From: Fidelibacterota bacterium
Lineage (GTDB): Bacteria; Fidelibacterota; UBA8477; JABMPR01
Length of the DNA: 64,000 nt
Assembly (NCBI GenBank): GCA_016845065.1
Contig: JAERTG010000082.1
Location: forward strand, 62,001 to 126,000
Direction of reading: 5' to 3'
The notes beneath the pieces were generated by a model that was not told where the DNA came from, ran no database searches, and saw only the letters and a list, made by a program, of their open reading frames with translations. Numbering within the stretch: position 1 is the first letter of the stretch; every line of letters begins with the position of its first letter. Position numbers and translations under genes: made by a program. Below are positions 8,909 through 17,520 of the stretch, one piece after another.

Positions 8909-9397
8909 ATGAAACTTAGCAAACTTATTATTCTTCTACTTATCTTTTCCATCGCGGTTCAGGCAAGCCCACGTTCCAGAAGATATCATCATCACCCAGT
9001 GAGAAACTATTATAGAACTTATCACCCGCACCATTACAACAACTACTATTCAGCCTATGGATACTATCGGTATTCTTATAGGCCAGCCATTGTAACGACT
9101 AGATCAACGACCACTTATCCCACAAATCTGGTTACGCTTACAGCTGAAATCGTGGCTGAGGATATTGTTGTTCTGAATCGTATGATGTCGCGTGGGATTA
9201 TTAGTGAAAAGGATTATGAAAGAGCCAAGAAGACATTGCTCAATCGTATTGGGATGTCCATTAATCCAGATGCACAGGAAGCCTCTACTGAGGAACTGAT
9301 CGGTCAAATCGAAGTTTTGCACCAGATGTACTCCAAACAACTCATCACAGAAAAAGAGTTCAAGAAGCAAAAGAAAAAGCTGTTAGCGATGATTTAG
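8909..9397 (+). CDS. Exported His/Tyr-rich protein with two SHOCT-like motifs
   Basis: The protein starts with a signal peptide (LIILLLIFSIAVQA). About 50 residues very rich in His, Tyr and Arg follow (such as YHHHPVRNYYRTYHPHHYNN). Residues from about 100 carry two short copies of a SHOCT-like pattern: LNRMMSRGIISEKDYERAKK and LHQMYSKQLITEKEFKKQKK. SHOCT motifs are thought to mediate oligomerisation; the His/Tyr tract could bind metal, but this is a guess. ATG 8909 has GAGG six bases upstream and is preferred over ATG 8897. It follows the dehydratase activator by 50 bp, without obvious functional link. Confidence 0.75.
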   Translation: MKLSKLIILLLIFSIAVQASPRSRRYHHHPVRNYYRTYHPHHYNNYYSAYGYYRYSYRPAIVTTRSTTTYPTNLVTLTAEIVAEDIVVLNRMMSRGIISEKDYERAKKTLLNRIGMSINPDAQEASTEELIGQIEVLHQMYSKQLITEKEFKKQKKKLLAMI

Positions 9398-9412
9398 GTT
9401 ACGTCATAAATC

Positions 9413-10216
9413 TCATTTGTAGCTTACTTCCATAATCTCAACATCCACATAGCAGTAGTCGCTATCCCCCATATCCCAAATAGCTCGCCCTCTTGTACTC
9501 AGGAGTAGTCCTGATCTTTCTCCATACTCATCAATCGGAGTCCGCCAGTGACGCAACACCATGTCTTTTCCTTCAGTTGCATATCGCTCACATTCGAATA
9601 GTGTGACTTTCCCCTCTTGATCAAAGTGGAATATCCCTTCTACTGATTTCTCTGCTATTGTGAAGATGGCTTTAGCTGAGAGTGAATCGATTGATTCCCA
9701 TGTGATTTGCTCATCAACAAAAGCCTGGGGGAACCAGATAGCTTCTGAAAGATATCTTGTCATGGCACCCTGATCTATCTCTGGCCCCCTTGCATTCACG
9801 AGCGGAATAATTCCAAAGAGTTTAATTTTCATACTTCCTCGACCGTCTTCTAATCGATCCTCCCCCTTGACGATCATGAGAGGTGCCATTTTCATTCTAA
9901 CCTTCCACTCAAAGGATGCTTGGTCAATATTGTATATTTGTTCCGCTGTGAATGGCACCCACGATTTGTCAGGAGCTATTTTGAAGCGACCTGTTTGTGT
10001 CACGATTGCTTGCGAAATCATTGGTGTCCCAATGACACCACTATAATTCAAAAATCGCTGTACCGGGGCAGGAAGATTTTGGATATCCTGTATCGAAATA
10101 ATATTTGAATGCACTGTTTGAGCTCCAAGGTGTTGATGAGGCAAGGCTAGCAAGAACAGCGATATGCAGTATAGAGAAGCATGGATTCCTGCCTGCATCA
10201 ATTTATAGATTTTCAT
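9413..10216 (-). CDS. Exported protein resembling the DUF6544/DUF6920 family
   Basis: Function unknown. The N-terminus has a hydrophobic signal-like segment (ASLYCISLFLLALP) ending before GAQ. The body contains LPAPVQRFLNYSGVIG, FTAEQIYN, LFGIIPLVNARGPEIDQGAM, LSEAIWFPQAF and a C-terminal YGERSGLLLSTRGRAIWDMG. This order resembles a family annotated only as DUF6544/DUF6920; the assignment is from memory of the pattern and tentative. A strong ribosome-binding site (GGGGGAG, 5-base spacing) supports the start at 10216. It is co-oriented with, and about 20 bp downstream of, a MarR regulator, so the two are probably co-transcribed. Confidence 0.7.
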   Translation of the reverse strand: MKIYKLMQAGIHASLYCISLFLLALPHQHLGAQTVHSNIISIQDIQNLPAPVQRFLNYSGVIGTPMISQAIVTQTGRFKIAPDKSWVPFTAEQIYNIDQASFEWKVRMKMAPLMIVKGEDRLEDGRGSMKIKLFGIIPLVNARGPEIDQGAMTRYLSEAIWFPQAFVDEQITWESIDSLSAKAIFTIAEKSVEGIFHFDQEGKVTLFECERYATEGKDMVLRHWRTPIDEYGERSGLLLSTRGRAIWDMGDSDYCYVDVEIMEVSYK

Positions 10217-10237
10217 TTAAACTCCCCCTCGCCTTAA

Positions 10238-10693
10238 TTACTTAAGCATTTTATCTGTGAAGTCCAAAAGTGAACTCACCGTTGACCGTGTAGTCGCTAT
10301 TTCAGGTGAGGGTAAATCACCAAAAAGTGAACTGAGAAAGCGTTCGTCTTTTTCAGCCCGTTCATCCCAGAATTTCTGATTTTTTGCAGAGAGTTTGAAT
10401 CTCTGGACTCGTTTGTCGTCTCCATCCTGGTAAATCTCAAGAAATCCTCGTTTCTCCAGATTCAATGCCAATTGTTTTACATTTTGTCTAGAGCTTCCCA
10501 TAGCCAATGACAGTTCATTCAGGTTGGGCGGGTTTGAGAATAAGGCATGTAGAGTAACCAATAAAAACCACTGCTTGGTTGTAACGCCAGAACCTTTCAA
10601 TTCTTGATCCCCGATGTACTGCCAGCGATGAGCCAGCAAAAATATCATCCCAAACAACTCTTTCTGATCTTGTTCCTTCGTCCCAGTTGACAT
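10238..10693 (-). CDS. MarR-family transcriptional regulator
   Basis: Winged-helix regulator of about 151 aa. The central part reads as MarR: TTKQWFLLVTLHA, then PPNLNELSLAMGSSRQNVKQL (recognition helix) and LEKRGFLEIYQDGDDKRVQRF (wing). ATG 10693 is preferred over 10699 and 10705 because GGAG precedes it by six bases. The start lies 16 bp from a perfect palindrome and a second, weaker copy, which are likely its operators. It probably controls itself, the downstream exported protein and the divergent thioesterase. Confidence 0.88.
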   Translation of the reverse strand: MSTGTKEQDQKELFGMIFLLAHRWQYIGDQELKGSGVTTKQWFLLVTLHALFSNPPNLNELSLAMGSSRQNVKQLALNLEKRGFLEIYQDGDDKRVQRFKLSAKNQKFWDERAEKDERFLSSLFGDLPSPEIATTRSTVSSLLDFTDKMLK

Positions 10694-10708
10694 GAGCATC
10701 TCCATTTT

Positions 10709-10742
10709 ATGTAATATATTACATATTTATGCAATGTGTTAC
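10709..10742. promoter_or_regulatory. Tandem MarR operator candidates
   Basis: A perfect 16-bp palindrome ATGTAATATATTACAT covers 10709-10724. An imperfect copy, GCAATGTGTTAC at 10731-10742, matches the core GTAATATATTAC at 9 of 12 positions and starts exactly 20 bp later, about two helical turns. They lie just upstream of the MarR gene, between it and the divergent thioesterase gene, which is the usual MarR autoregulation layout. Binding is inferred. Confidence 0.65.
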
Positions 10743-10829
10743 CTTTTTCTTTTGTTTCGTAAATTTTTCTTGAGTTCTGGTCAATGATAGTTAGCATGTT
10801 GGTATAACGACAGGCACAAAGGAAGGTCC

Positions 10830-11366
10830 ATGTATCCCTATCTCAGAACCATTAAAACTATTCTCTCAGCCAAATACCGCAGCTCGCTGCATTTTGGTGA
10901 TTCAGGAATAATGAATCTCCGAGCAGGTATATTTGACATTGATCATTATGGTGAGATCAATAATGGCAGACAATTGACCCTCATGGATCTAGGACGCTAT
11001 GACCTTGGTGTTCGAGGCGGTCTAATGAAGGTCGTGAAGGCAAAAAAATGGGGGCTTGCTGTAGGGGGTTCCAGTATTCGCTATCGCCGTCGGATCACAC
11101 TCTGGAAAAAATTTCAGCTACATAGTGAATTACTCGGCCACGATGGCCGCTGGTTCTATTTTCTCCAGAAAATGTGCATTAAGGACAGCATCTGCTCATC
11201 AGCATTGATTAAGGCAGGCGTCGTTTCTAAGGCGGGACTGATTCCTGCTTCAGAAGTTATGCAAGAATTTCCAGACGAAAACTGGAGTGGTGAGCTTCCA
11301 GACTGGGTGCACTCCTGGATTAATGCTGAAAGTCAGCGTCCCTGGCCGTCAAACCCAACCAATTGA
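10830..11366 (+). CDS. Hotdog-fold thioesterase-like protein
   Basis: A 178-aa single-domain protein similar to the thioesterase/4HBT_2 (THEM6-like) group that hydrolyses acyl-CoA or acyl-carrier thioesters. Recognisable parts are FDIDHYGEINNGRQLTLMDL, where the acidic residue and Asn of the hotdog helix are expected, and VGGSSIRYRRRITLWKKFQL. The C-terminus has the PDWVHSWI pattern seen in related proteins. The site GGAAGG precedes the ATG. It is divergent from marR across the two operators, so probably under the same regulator. Substrate unknown. Confidence 0.75.
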   Translation: MYPYLRTIKTILSAKYRSSLHFGDSGIMNLRAGIFDIDHYGEINNGRQLTLMDLGRYDLGVRGGLMKVVKAKKWGLAVGGSSIRYRRRITLWKKFQLHSELLGHDGRWFYFLQKMCIKDSICSSALIKAGVVSKAGLIPASEVMQEFPDENWSGELPDWVHSWINAESQRPWPSNPTN

Positions 11367-11407
11367 AAAGAAGTCACATCAGACGAAACTGACGTGACTT
11401 CTTTCAA
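11363..11407. terminator. Bidirectional rho-independent terminator
   Basis: Long inverted repeat with arms TTGAAAAGAAGTCAC and GTGACTTCTTTCAA around ATCAGACGAAACTGAC, with A/T-rich flanks on both sides. It lies between the convergent thioesterase and alpha/beta hydrolase genes and can stop transcription from both. Confidence 0.8.
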
Positions 11408-11421
11408 TGATATAGCATAAG

Positions 11422-12369
11422 TTATTTTAAAAATTCGATCATAGCCTTGTTTGCGGCTTCTGGCGCGTCCAACTGAACAAAGTGGCCGCATTTTGGAATA
11501 ATGGTTACCGTACTATTCGGTAGCTCTCTGGCGATTTCAGCAACGTCCTTCGTCCATCCCGGATGTAAAAAACGGTTGGGGATGAGAGCATCATTTGCTC
11601 CAAACAGAACCAGAGTGGGTTGACTGATTTGATCCAGTTTGTCCCAGACAATCCCTCTTAACATACCTTCAACATTTTTTGACACCGCAAAGCAATAGTC
11701 ATAAAAGTCTGTGGCACCTCGCAATTGTATACGATCAGTGATCATCCAGGCTGCATCATCAGGGAAGTCATAAAAATTAATGCTAACGTTTTTAGCGATA
11801 GCTCTGACAGGCGTATCTCTGACCAATTCCGGGGTCATGATATTCTTCATCCAGGCTGATTCACCCTCATTGAAGCGTTCAAAACCTGCTGGTGAAATCA
11901 ATATTAATTTCTCTACCAAATCAGGGCTCTCTAATGCCAGAGTCATAGCAATCTGTCCGCCCATTGAATGTCCTGCTACGATGACGCTCCCCAAGCCCAT
12001 TTCCTGAATAAAATGCCTTAACACATCTGCATTAAAGGACATGGAATATTCATAATACCCCTTACTGGAATGACCATATCCTGGTAAATCGACGGCCATG
12101 ACACGGTGGGTTTTTGCCAGAACCTCAATGTTTTTAGTCCATGCCCGTGCATAACTACCTAGGCCGTGAATTAGTAATATCGTTTGAGGACCAGCTCCCT
12201 GTTCGATATAAGCCAGTTTGATATTTCCCAATTGAACACTCTTTATAGGGAAGCCATACTCCAACTCATCGAATTCCAGGTTAGGAAGTTTATAGTAGGA
12301 TCCGGTTCCAGCCGCCATGAGTGTTCCAATCACTGACAAAAAGACTAATACTTGTATTAATTTCTTCAT
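11422..12369 (-). CDS. Exported alpha/beta hydrolase
   Basis: Serine hydrolase of the alpha/beta fold, about 315 aa. An N-terminal signal-like segment (LIQVLVFLSVIGTLMAAG) suggests export or membrane anchoring. The oxyanion motif LLIHGLG, the nucleophile elbow VAGHSMGGQ, an Asp in LVLFGANDALI and a His in IPKCGHFVQLDAPE make the full catalytic set. The start at 12369 has AGGAGG four bases upstream; an earlier in-frame ATG at 12393 would overlap the upstream gene. It is the last gene of the operon headed by the regulator at 19753, so it may release the acid that the operon imports and activates. The substrate is unknown. Confidence 0.85.
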   Translation of the reverse strand: MKKLIQVLVFLSVIGTLMAAGTGSYYKLPNLEFDELEYGFPIKSVQLGNIKLAYIEQGAGPQTILLIHGLGSYARAWTKNIEVLAKTHRVMAVDLPGYGHSSKGYYEYSMSFNADVLRHFIQEMGLGSVIVAGHSMGGQIAMTLALESPDLVEKLILISPAGFERFNEGESAWMKNIMTPELVRDTPVRAIAKNVSINFYDFPDDAAWMITDRIQLRGATDFYDYCFAVSKNVEGMLRGIVWDKLDQISQPTLVLFGANDALIPNRFLHPGWTKDVAEIARELPNSTVTIIPKCGHFVQLDAPEAANKAMIEFLK

Positions 12370-12377
12370 GATGCCTC

Positions 12378-13940
12378 CTAAAACATGATCCATTTAAGGA
12401 GTAGAATGAAAGTCCAGGGATCTGCAGGACGCTCTGTAATACCTCCATTGGTCAACGGGGAGTCGTAAAAATCTCCCAGACTCAAGTGGGCAGCATGCAT
12501 CTCAATGTCAAAGAATACTTTGGGTGTATAAGTGAGGCCAATATTTGCTTCAAATCCCATCGTGTTTCCACCACCAAAAGGTGCAACTGGGGCGATGGCA
12601 TAACCCAGGTTTCCTTCAACCTTCAGTTTATAGGGAACCACATCATATGAAAGTCGTCCTATTCCTGCTGCAAGCCCATATCCCATATTCTGAATATCAA
12701 TAGTGGAAGCGTAGTAACGATTTACCACATCACCATGAGGGAGGAGTAAGTATAAACCAGTTCCAAAAAAAACAGCACCAGGTGCAGTCCAATTATTGCC
12801 CGTCAGAACACCAGTATATTTTCCATCTGCAACATTTTCCTTATCACCTGTCGAAAAAATTCCATCAAGGACAATATTGTCACGATTGGTCTTCCCATAT
12901 TGATAGGCGAGACGGAGGTTGGCAGCATAACCAGCTACTTCAATATCCTGAGACTCCGCCCTAACAAGACCACGAGTAGTGTATGCAAATCCACTTGCTC
13001 CAAACCGTCCTTGTTCCAGCATCGGATCACTATCAAAATGAGTACCGATCCACCAAAGATTGGCTTGATAGGTTTCGTTGCCCAGATTGAATTGGAATAC
13101 CCCATTATATGGTGCCAGCAATGAATTCAATCCCTGACCCAAAATAGATACACCGCCTTCACCTGCTCCGTTTTGGGTGCTACCATAATCGCGAAGATGA
13201 TAAAGTGTAAACCCCAGCGTAGTCTTGATGGAGATATCCTGCTCTGCATCAAACTCGAAAAGAAAAACATCATCGTTTTGTTCAACGTTGTTTTCATAAA
13301 GCTGATAAGCTCCAGCCTTGAAATGCTGGTATGTATTAGGAGAATAGTGACCTGACAAGCCTGTTGCATCTGAGGCAAACAGGGAAAGCCTGTACCCAGT
13401 GGTTAGCAGTTCGCTGGTTCCAGTATAATAGGGCACAGAGGTGTTATCATAGAACCGGAGTAATCCCATATTGATAAACCACTTATTGTTAGGATGGAAC
13501 TCCATAAAAAGATTTTGGGTCTGCATATTCACAAAATCAGCTCCAAATGCACCACCAAAATTACCACCAGCCCCATAGTTGGCATCACCCCAGGTCCAGT
13601 CAAGCTCAAAAGCCATACGCATGCGAGCCCAACCATCAAAAAGACGGGGTGAGTAGGACATCATACCCAAAAAGCGTTGTTCCACATAATTGGCATATTT
13701 GTCGGCGTAACTTTTGGTCGTATTGCCACCATAAAAACGCCCAACAACCTGACCTTTTAGAAACTCGTTGGTAGGTGCCACATTAATTGCCTCATAGCGT
13801 GTCAAGTAATACCCAATGAAGCTCAACTCGTTCTTATCCCTGATAGTTTCTTTGCCCTCTGGCCAAATGGGAAGCGCCTGACTAAAGCTCGTAAGAGCGA
13901 ATACCATCATAAGCAATGCACGCGTAAGATTCCTCCGCAT
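12378..13940 (-). CDS. Outer-membrane beta-barrel protein, alginate-export-like
   Basis: A 520-aa protein with a signal peptide (MMVFALTSFSQA), alternating amphipathic strands throughout, many aromatic residues and a C-terminal Phe, all typical of an outer-membrane barrel. The late segment FSTGDKENVADGKYTG and GLYLLLPHGDVVNRYYAS resembles alginate-export-family barrels, but the ligand cannot be inferred. GGGAG precedes the ATG. A perfect 10-bp hairpin separates it from the upstream lipoprotein gene. In this operon it probably carries the substrate across the outer membrane for the Na+ symporter. Confidence 0.75.
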   Translation of the reverse strand: MRRNLTRALLMMVFALTSFSQALPIWPEGKETIRDKNELSFIGYYLTRYEAINVAPTNEFLKGQVVGRFYGGNTTKSYADKYANYVEQRFLGMMSYSPRLFDGWARMRMAFELDWTWGDANYGAGGNFGGAFGADFVNMQTQNLFMEFHPNNKWFINMGLLRFYDNTSVPYYTGTSELLTTGYRLSLFASDATGLSGHYSPNTYQHFKAGAYQLYENNVEQNDDVFLFEFDAEQDISIKTTLGFTLYHLRDYGSTQNGAGEGGVSILGQGLNSLLAPYNGVFQFNLGNETYQANLWWIGTHFDSDPMLEQGRFGASGFAYTTRGLVRAESQDIEVAGYAANLRLAYQYGKTNRDNIVLDGIFSTGDKENVADGKYTGVLTGNNWTAPGAVFFGTGLYLLLPHGDVVNRYYASTIDIQNMGYGLAAGIGRLSYDVVPYKLKVEGNLGYAIAPVAPFGGGNTMGFEANIGLTYTPKVFFDIEMHAAHLSLGDFYDSPLTNGGITERPADPWTFILLLKWIMF

Positions 13941-13962
13941 ATCATTCTCCCGATCATGTTAT

Positions 13963-13986
13963 CGGGGTGTGAAAAGTCACACCCCG
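13963..13986 (-). other. Intercistronic hairpin
   Basis: Perfect 10-bp inverted repeat CGGGGTGTGA / TCACACCCCG with a 4-base loop. On the transcribed (minus) strand it is not followed by a T-run, so it is unlikely to be an intrinsic terminator. It lies between the lipoprotein and barrel genes and may stabilise the downstream mRNA. Confidence 0.6.
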
Positions 13987-13999
13987 ACAAGTGAAAACC

Positions 14000-14488
14000 C
14001 TAGTCCTGACGGATATAGGTCTGAATATTTATCGTTCCAAGAGTTGGGTCTGCGCCGAAGCCCCCTGCTGGTGTAGGAACAGTTGCAGCAATATCTGGAA
14101 CTGTCTGAACCGCTTCCAGTCTCAACGTATCACCATCGATCTCAATGATACCTTCTTGCTCAAATGCAGTGTAAATAAGCTGAATCACATCAATATCTGA
14201 GTCGCTTGACTCTGTGAGTACGTAGGTACCTTCGAGTGTGGTCCAGGCTCCATCCATCACATGCGTCTCGAGAGTGACCGTATTATCCTCGGTAAATTCA
14301 ACTTTGACACTGTCATATTGAAAATATGCCGATAATAAATAAGCCACATTGGGCCCAGCGCTCAACCAGTTGCCAACCCAAACATCAACATCATTATCGT
14401 TGGCATCAGTACCTGAGTCGTCTTCACAACCCATTACTAAAAGTAGTCCCAGAATGAGAACCATCAGGATTGAGTATCTTTTCATCAT
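14000..14488 (-). CDS. Small lipoprotein of unknown function
   Basis: A lipoprotein signal peptide ends in LLLVMGC, with Glu and Asp after the Cys. The mature part is about 140 aa, acidic, and probably beta-rich (AYLLSAYFQYDSVKVEFTED, EGTYVLTE, IIEIDGDTLRLEAV); this lipocalin-like character is only an impression. AGGAG precedes the ATG, and the start overlaps the acyl-CoA ligase stop by 4 bases. It may be a periplasmic or outer-membrane partner of the barrel encoded next. Confidence 0.75.
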   Translation of the reverse strand: MMKRYSILMVLILGLLLVMGCEDDSGTDANDNDVDVWVGNWLSAGPNVAYLLSAYFQYDSVKVEFTEDNTVTLETHVMDGAWTTLEGTYVLTESSDSDIDVIQLIYTAFEQEGIIEIDGDTLRLEAVQTVPDIAATVPTPAGGFGADPTLGTINIQTYIRQD

Positions 14489-16008
14489 CTTGTCTCCTTT
14501 TGTTGTTTGTACATTTTTATTAATTGTTTGCGATCAAGCTTACCAGAGTCATTCAATGGCAATGCATCAATCAAACAAACCTCTTTTGGTGTTTTATATT
14601 TTGCCAGAGACTTCAAACAAAACTCTCTGACTTCAACAATATCAAGCGCTTTATCTGTAACGATGTAAGCCAGTCCTACCTCGCCCCATTTATCATTAGG
14701 AATTCCAATGACAGCTGCATCGCTAATATGATTATGTTGGATCAAAGTAGCTTCTACTTCAGCGGGATACACATTCTCCCCCCCACTGATAAACATGTTT
14801 TTTTTGCGATCCACGATGTAATAGTACCCATCTTTATCCTTGCGAGCCATATCTCCAGTATGAAACCAACCATCAACAATGGCCTGCCTGGTTTCATTGG
14901 GCTTCTTCCAGTAACCTGGCGTGACAACCGGTGAACGCAGGCATAGCTCTCCGGCAATGTCAATGTCCACTTCTTCTCCAGCCTCAGACAAAATTCTTGC
15001 ATCCATATAGAAGTTTGGGAAACCAATACTTCCCTGCTTGCTGATGGCAGCATCCTGGTTCAAGGAGAAACAGTTAGGACCGACTTCGGTGAGACCATAA
15101 CCTTGGCGTATAGGTATATTTTTCGCATGCCAAATCTCGATGAGCGGGATGGGCATCGGGGCACCACCTACAACAGCATAGCGAATGCTCGATAGATCCG
15201 TACTCTCAAACCGAGGGGAATCCGCCAGCATTTGCATCATTGTAGGCACACAAAATAGAATCGTTGAACCTTCCTTTTCGATGAGTTCTAGAATCAGATC
15301 GGGATCGAAGCCTGCAAGGATGGTATGTGAAGCTCCATGCTGAAGAAAGGGAGTAAATAACACATTCCAGCCACCTGTATGGAAAAGAGGTGCATATGCC
15401 TGGGTGTGATCGCTGGAGTTGATATCCAGGCGCAATGCGGTATTGATTGAATTCCAGAACAGCATTTTGTGTGTAATCATTGCACCTTTGGGAACACCTG
15501 TGGTCCCCGAAGTATATAGAATCATCACAATATCATCAGATTCAGTTTTAACATCCACGAACTGAATTGGTTGAGCATTTTCATTAAGAACCAGAAAGGA
15601 GCTAAGCGATTCAATACCTACTTGCTGACAACGCTTTGGCAAGGAATTCAGATGGGCTATCTGGTCTGTATAAGCTTCTTCATAAACGATTATTTGAGGT
15701 TCTGCATCCTTTAGAAGCACATCCAGTTCAACAGGCGTCAAACGAAAATTTAAGGGAACAACAATAGCTCCCAGTTTTATCGCTGCAAAATACAGCATGA
15801 AATATTCTATGCGATTGCTGGAGTAGATGGCCAGTCGATCACCCCGAGTTAAGCTCAACTCATCCTGAAGATATTGGGCACAGCGTCTGGCTATCTGATT
15901 GAACTCACCATAGGTCCAGGAACGATCACTGACGTGCTCGCGGAGAAACTTTTTGTCAGGCGTGTAATACGCCCAACGAGCCAACCAATCATGTGCATGT
16001 TTCGTCAA
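14485..16008 (-). CDS. AMP-forming acyl-CoA ligase
   Basis: Member of the acyl/aryl-CoA synthetase superfamily, 507 aa. It activates a carboxylic acid through an acyl-adenylate to its CoA thioester. The AMP-binding P-loop ILYTSGTTGVPKGA, the motif GYGLTEVGP, the hinge region GWFHTGDMARKDKDGYYYIVDR and the catalytic Lys near the end (LNDSGKLDRKQL) are all present. The start overlaps the symporter stop by 4 bases and the end overlaps the lipoprotein start. Context suggests that it activates an acid taken up by the symporter. Chain length and substrate are not readable. Confidence 0.92.
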   Translation of the reverse strand: MTKHAHDWLARWAYYTPDKKFLREHVSDRSWTYGEFNQIARRCAQYLQDELSLTRGDRLAIYSSNRIEYFMLYFAAIKLGAIVVPLNFRLTPVELDVLLKDAEPQIIVYEEAYTDQIAHLNSLPKRCQQVGIESLSSFLVLNENAQPIQFVDVKTESDDIVMILYTSGTTGVPKGAMITHKMLFWNSINTALRLDINSSDHTQAYAPLFHTGGWNVLFTPFLQHGASHTILAGFDPDLILELIEKEGSTILFCVPTMMQMLADSPRFESTDLSSIRYAVVGGAPMPIPLIEIWHAKNIPIRQGYGLTEVGPNCFSLNQDAAISKQGSIGFPNFYMDARILSEAGEEVDIDIAGELCLRSPVVTPGYWKKPNETRQAIVDGWFHTGDMARKDKDGYYYIVDRKKNMFISGGENVYPAEVEATLIQHNHISDAAVIGIPNDKWGEVGLAYIVTDKALDIVEVREFCLKSLAKYKTPKEVCLIDALPLNDSGKLDRKQLIKMYKQQKETR

Positions 16009-17510
16009 GAGATCAGTTCCTTCTTTTGGTGGAAAATGATAGATCCCACAATCAAGGACAAAACAATTGCCACTGCAGCTGCTACACCTGGATTTTCACC
16101 AGTTGCCAGTGTAAATGGTACGGATATTTTACCATAATACATGGAGAAATGAACCACCACTGCCGTTAAACTGGCAGCAATAGCAGCCAGCGTGGGTGTT
16201 CGCTTCGAAAACATACCAAAAAGAATAGGGAAAAATGCGGCTGCAAAGAAAGCATAGACCCCATTTTGGGCAAAGATTGCTACGGAGAGTTTTGGAAACA
16301 AGAGCTGTTGTCTTGACAGAATAATTGCGACTAATGCCAGAATGACAATTACCAGACGATTGATTCGAATCATCAGAATATCGTCGGGATCTGCTCCTCT
16401 AAACTTTATTAGACCAGGTTTTATGAGATCAGTTGTAATCGTTGTGGATAAGCTCTGGATCAATCCTTCAAGTGTACTCAAACCTGCTGCAATCAATCCC
16501 AAAACCACGAATAATCCAATAAATACAGGAAACTCATGGAGAACGTAGGCTGGGATTATACCATCCATTTTTAGTGCGTATCCACCTACCATCAAATCGG
16601 GGAAGGCAATTCTGGCGTATAAGCCCGCTATTACCACACTAAAAAATATTAATTCAGTTATGACTGCGACAACCAGGAATCGATTTACACTTTTATCATC
16701 CTTGAGCAACAAGCTTTTCGTAATGATATGCGGTTGACAGACTATGGCTACTCCCACAACGATTTGAACGATTCCAATCTCAAACCAGTCCCGGAATAAA
16801 AAACTATTTGTGTTTGTAGTGCCCACCAGGTCTGGATCAATACTGGACAATTTGTCTAAAAACCCATGGATACCAGCGCTGAAATGTTCATAACCTGATC
16901 CCAATAACAGAAATGCTACCACCAACATAATAGAGCCTTGAATGGTGTTGGTGTAGACCATAGAGTTGGCTCCGCCAAACATCATATAGCCAAATATGAA
17001 AATGACAATCCCCAGTAATGCAGCCATTTCAGAGATAGCCAAACTACTGGATAGCACCTTTGTCAGACCTACAACGATAAGTACGATGAAGGTGATCAGC
17101 AGGAGAGATAAAAAGGCAAAAAAGGTTTGATAGCTCTTACTGTTATAACGTACTCCCATCCACTGTGACAGGGTAATCACCTTCACGGTAGCTCCAAATT
17201 TACGAAAGCCCTTGCTAAGGATTACCAGAGAAACCATAGCTGCAAGGGGCAGGACAACAGCATAGGAGATCACAGCTGAAACTCCATAAATGGCGATAAA
17301 TCCAGGATTAATAATAAAAGTGGCTGCGCTGGTCATAGAAGCTGCCAGTGAAATCCCTACAGCAGCTGGAGAAAACAAGAATGATCCCAAAGCATAATCC
17401 TGCATGTTCTTTGTTTTTCGGGCACCCCGAACAACCAAAACCAGAATACCACTGGCCAGCAGAATCATCAGAATCCAACTGTATAAAACCATGTCTGTGT
17501 TCGAATTCAT
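16005..17510 (-). CDS. Sodium:solute symporter (SSS family)
   Basis: Integral membrane protein of 501 aa with about 13 hydrophobic segments. The region SAATFIINPGFIAIYGVSAV and FGGANSMVYTNTIQGSIM match the conserved sodium-site and transport helices of the SSS family, which imports pantothenate, proline, carboxylates and sugars with Na+. It lies in an operon with an acyl-CoA ligase, a KAS III-like enzyme and a reductase, so a carboxylate substrate is the likeliest guess. The stop overlaps the ligase start by 4 bases. Confidence 0.88.
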   Translation of the reverse strand: MNSNTDMVLYSWILMILLASGILVLVVRGARKTKNMQDYALGSFLFSPAAVGISLAASMTSAATFIINPGFIAIYGVSAVISYAVVLPLAAMVSLVILSKGFRKFGATVKVITLSQWMGVRYNSKSYQTFFAFLSLLLITFIVLIVVGLTKVLSSSLAISEMAALLGIVIFIFGYMMFGGANSMVYTNTIQGSIMLVVAFLLLGSGYEHFSAGIHGFLDKLSSIDPDLVGTTNTNSFLFRDWFEIGIVQIVVGVAIVCQPHIITKSLLLKDDKSVNRFLVVAVITELIFFSVVIAGLYARIAFPDLMVGGYALKMDGIIPAYVLHEFPVFIGLFVVLGLIAAGLSTLEGLIQSLSTTITTDLIKPGLIKFRGADPDDILMIRINRLVIVILALVAIILSRQQLLFPKLSVAIFAQNGVYAFFAAAFFPILFGMFSKRTPTLAAIAASLTAVVVHFSMYYGKISVPFTLATGENPGVAAAVAIVLSLIVGSIIFHQKKELIS

Positions 17511-17520
17511 CCCCTACTCC

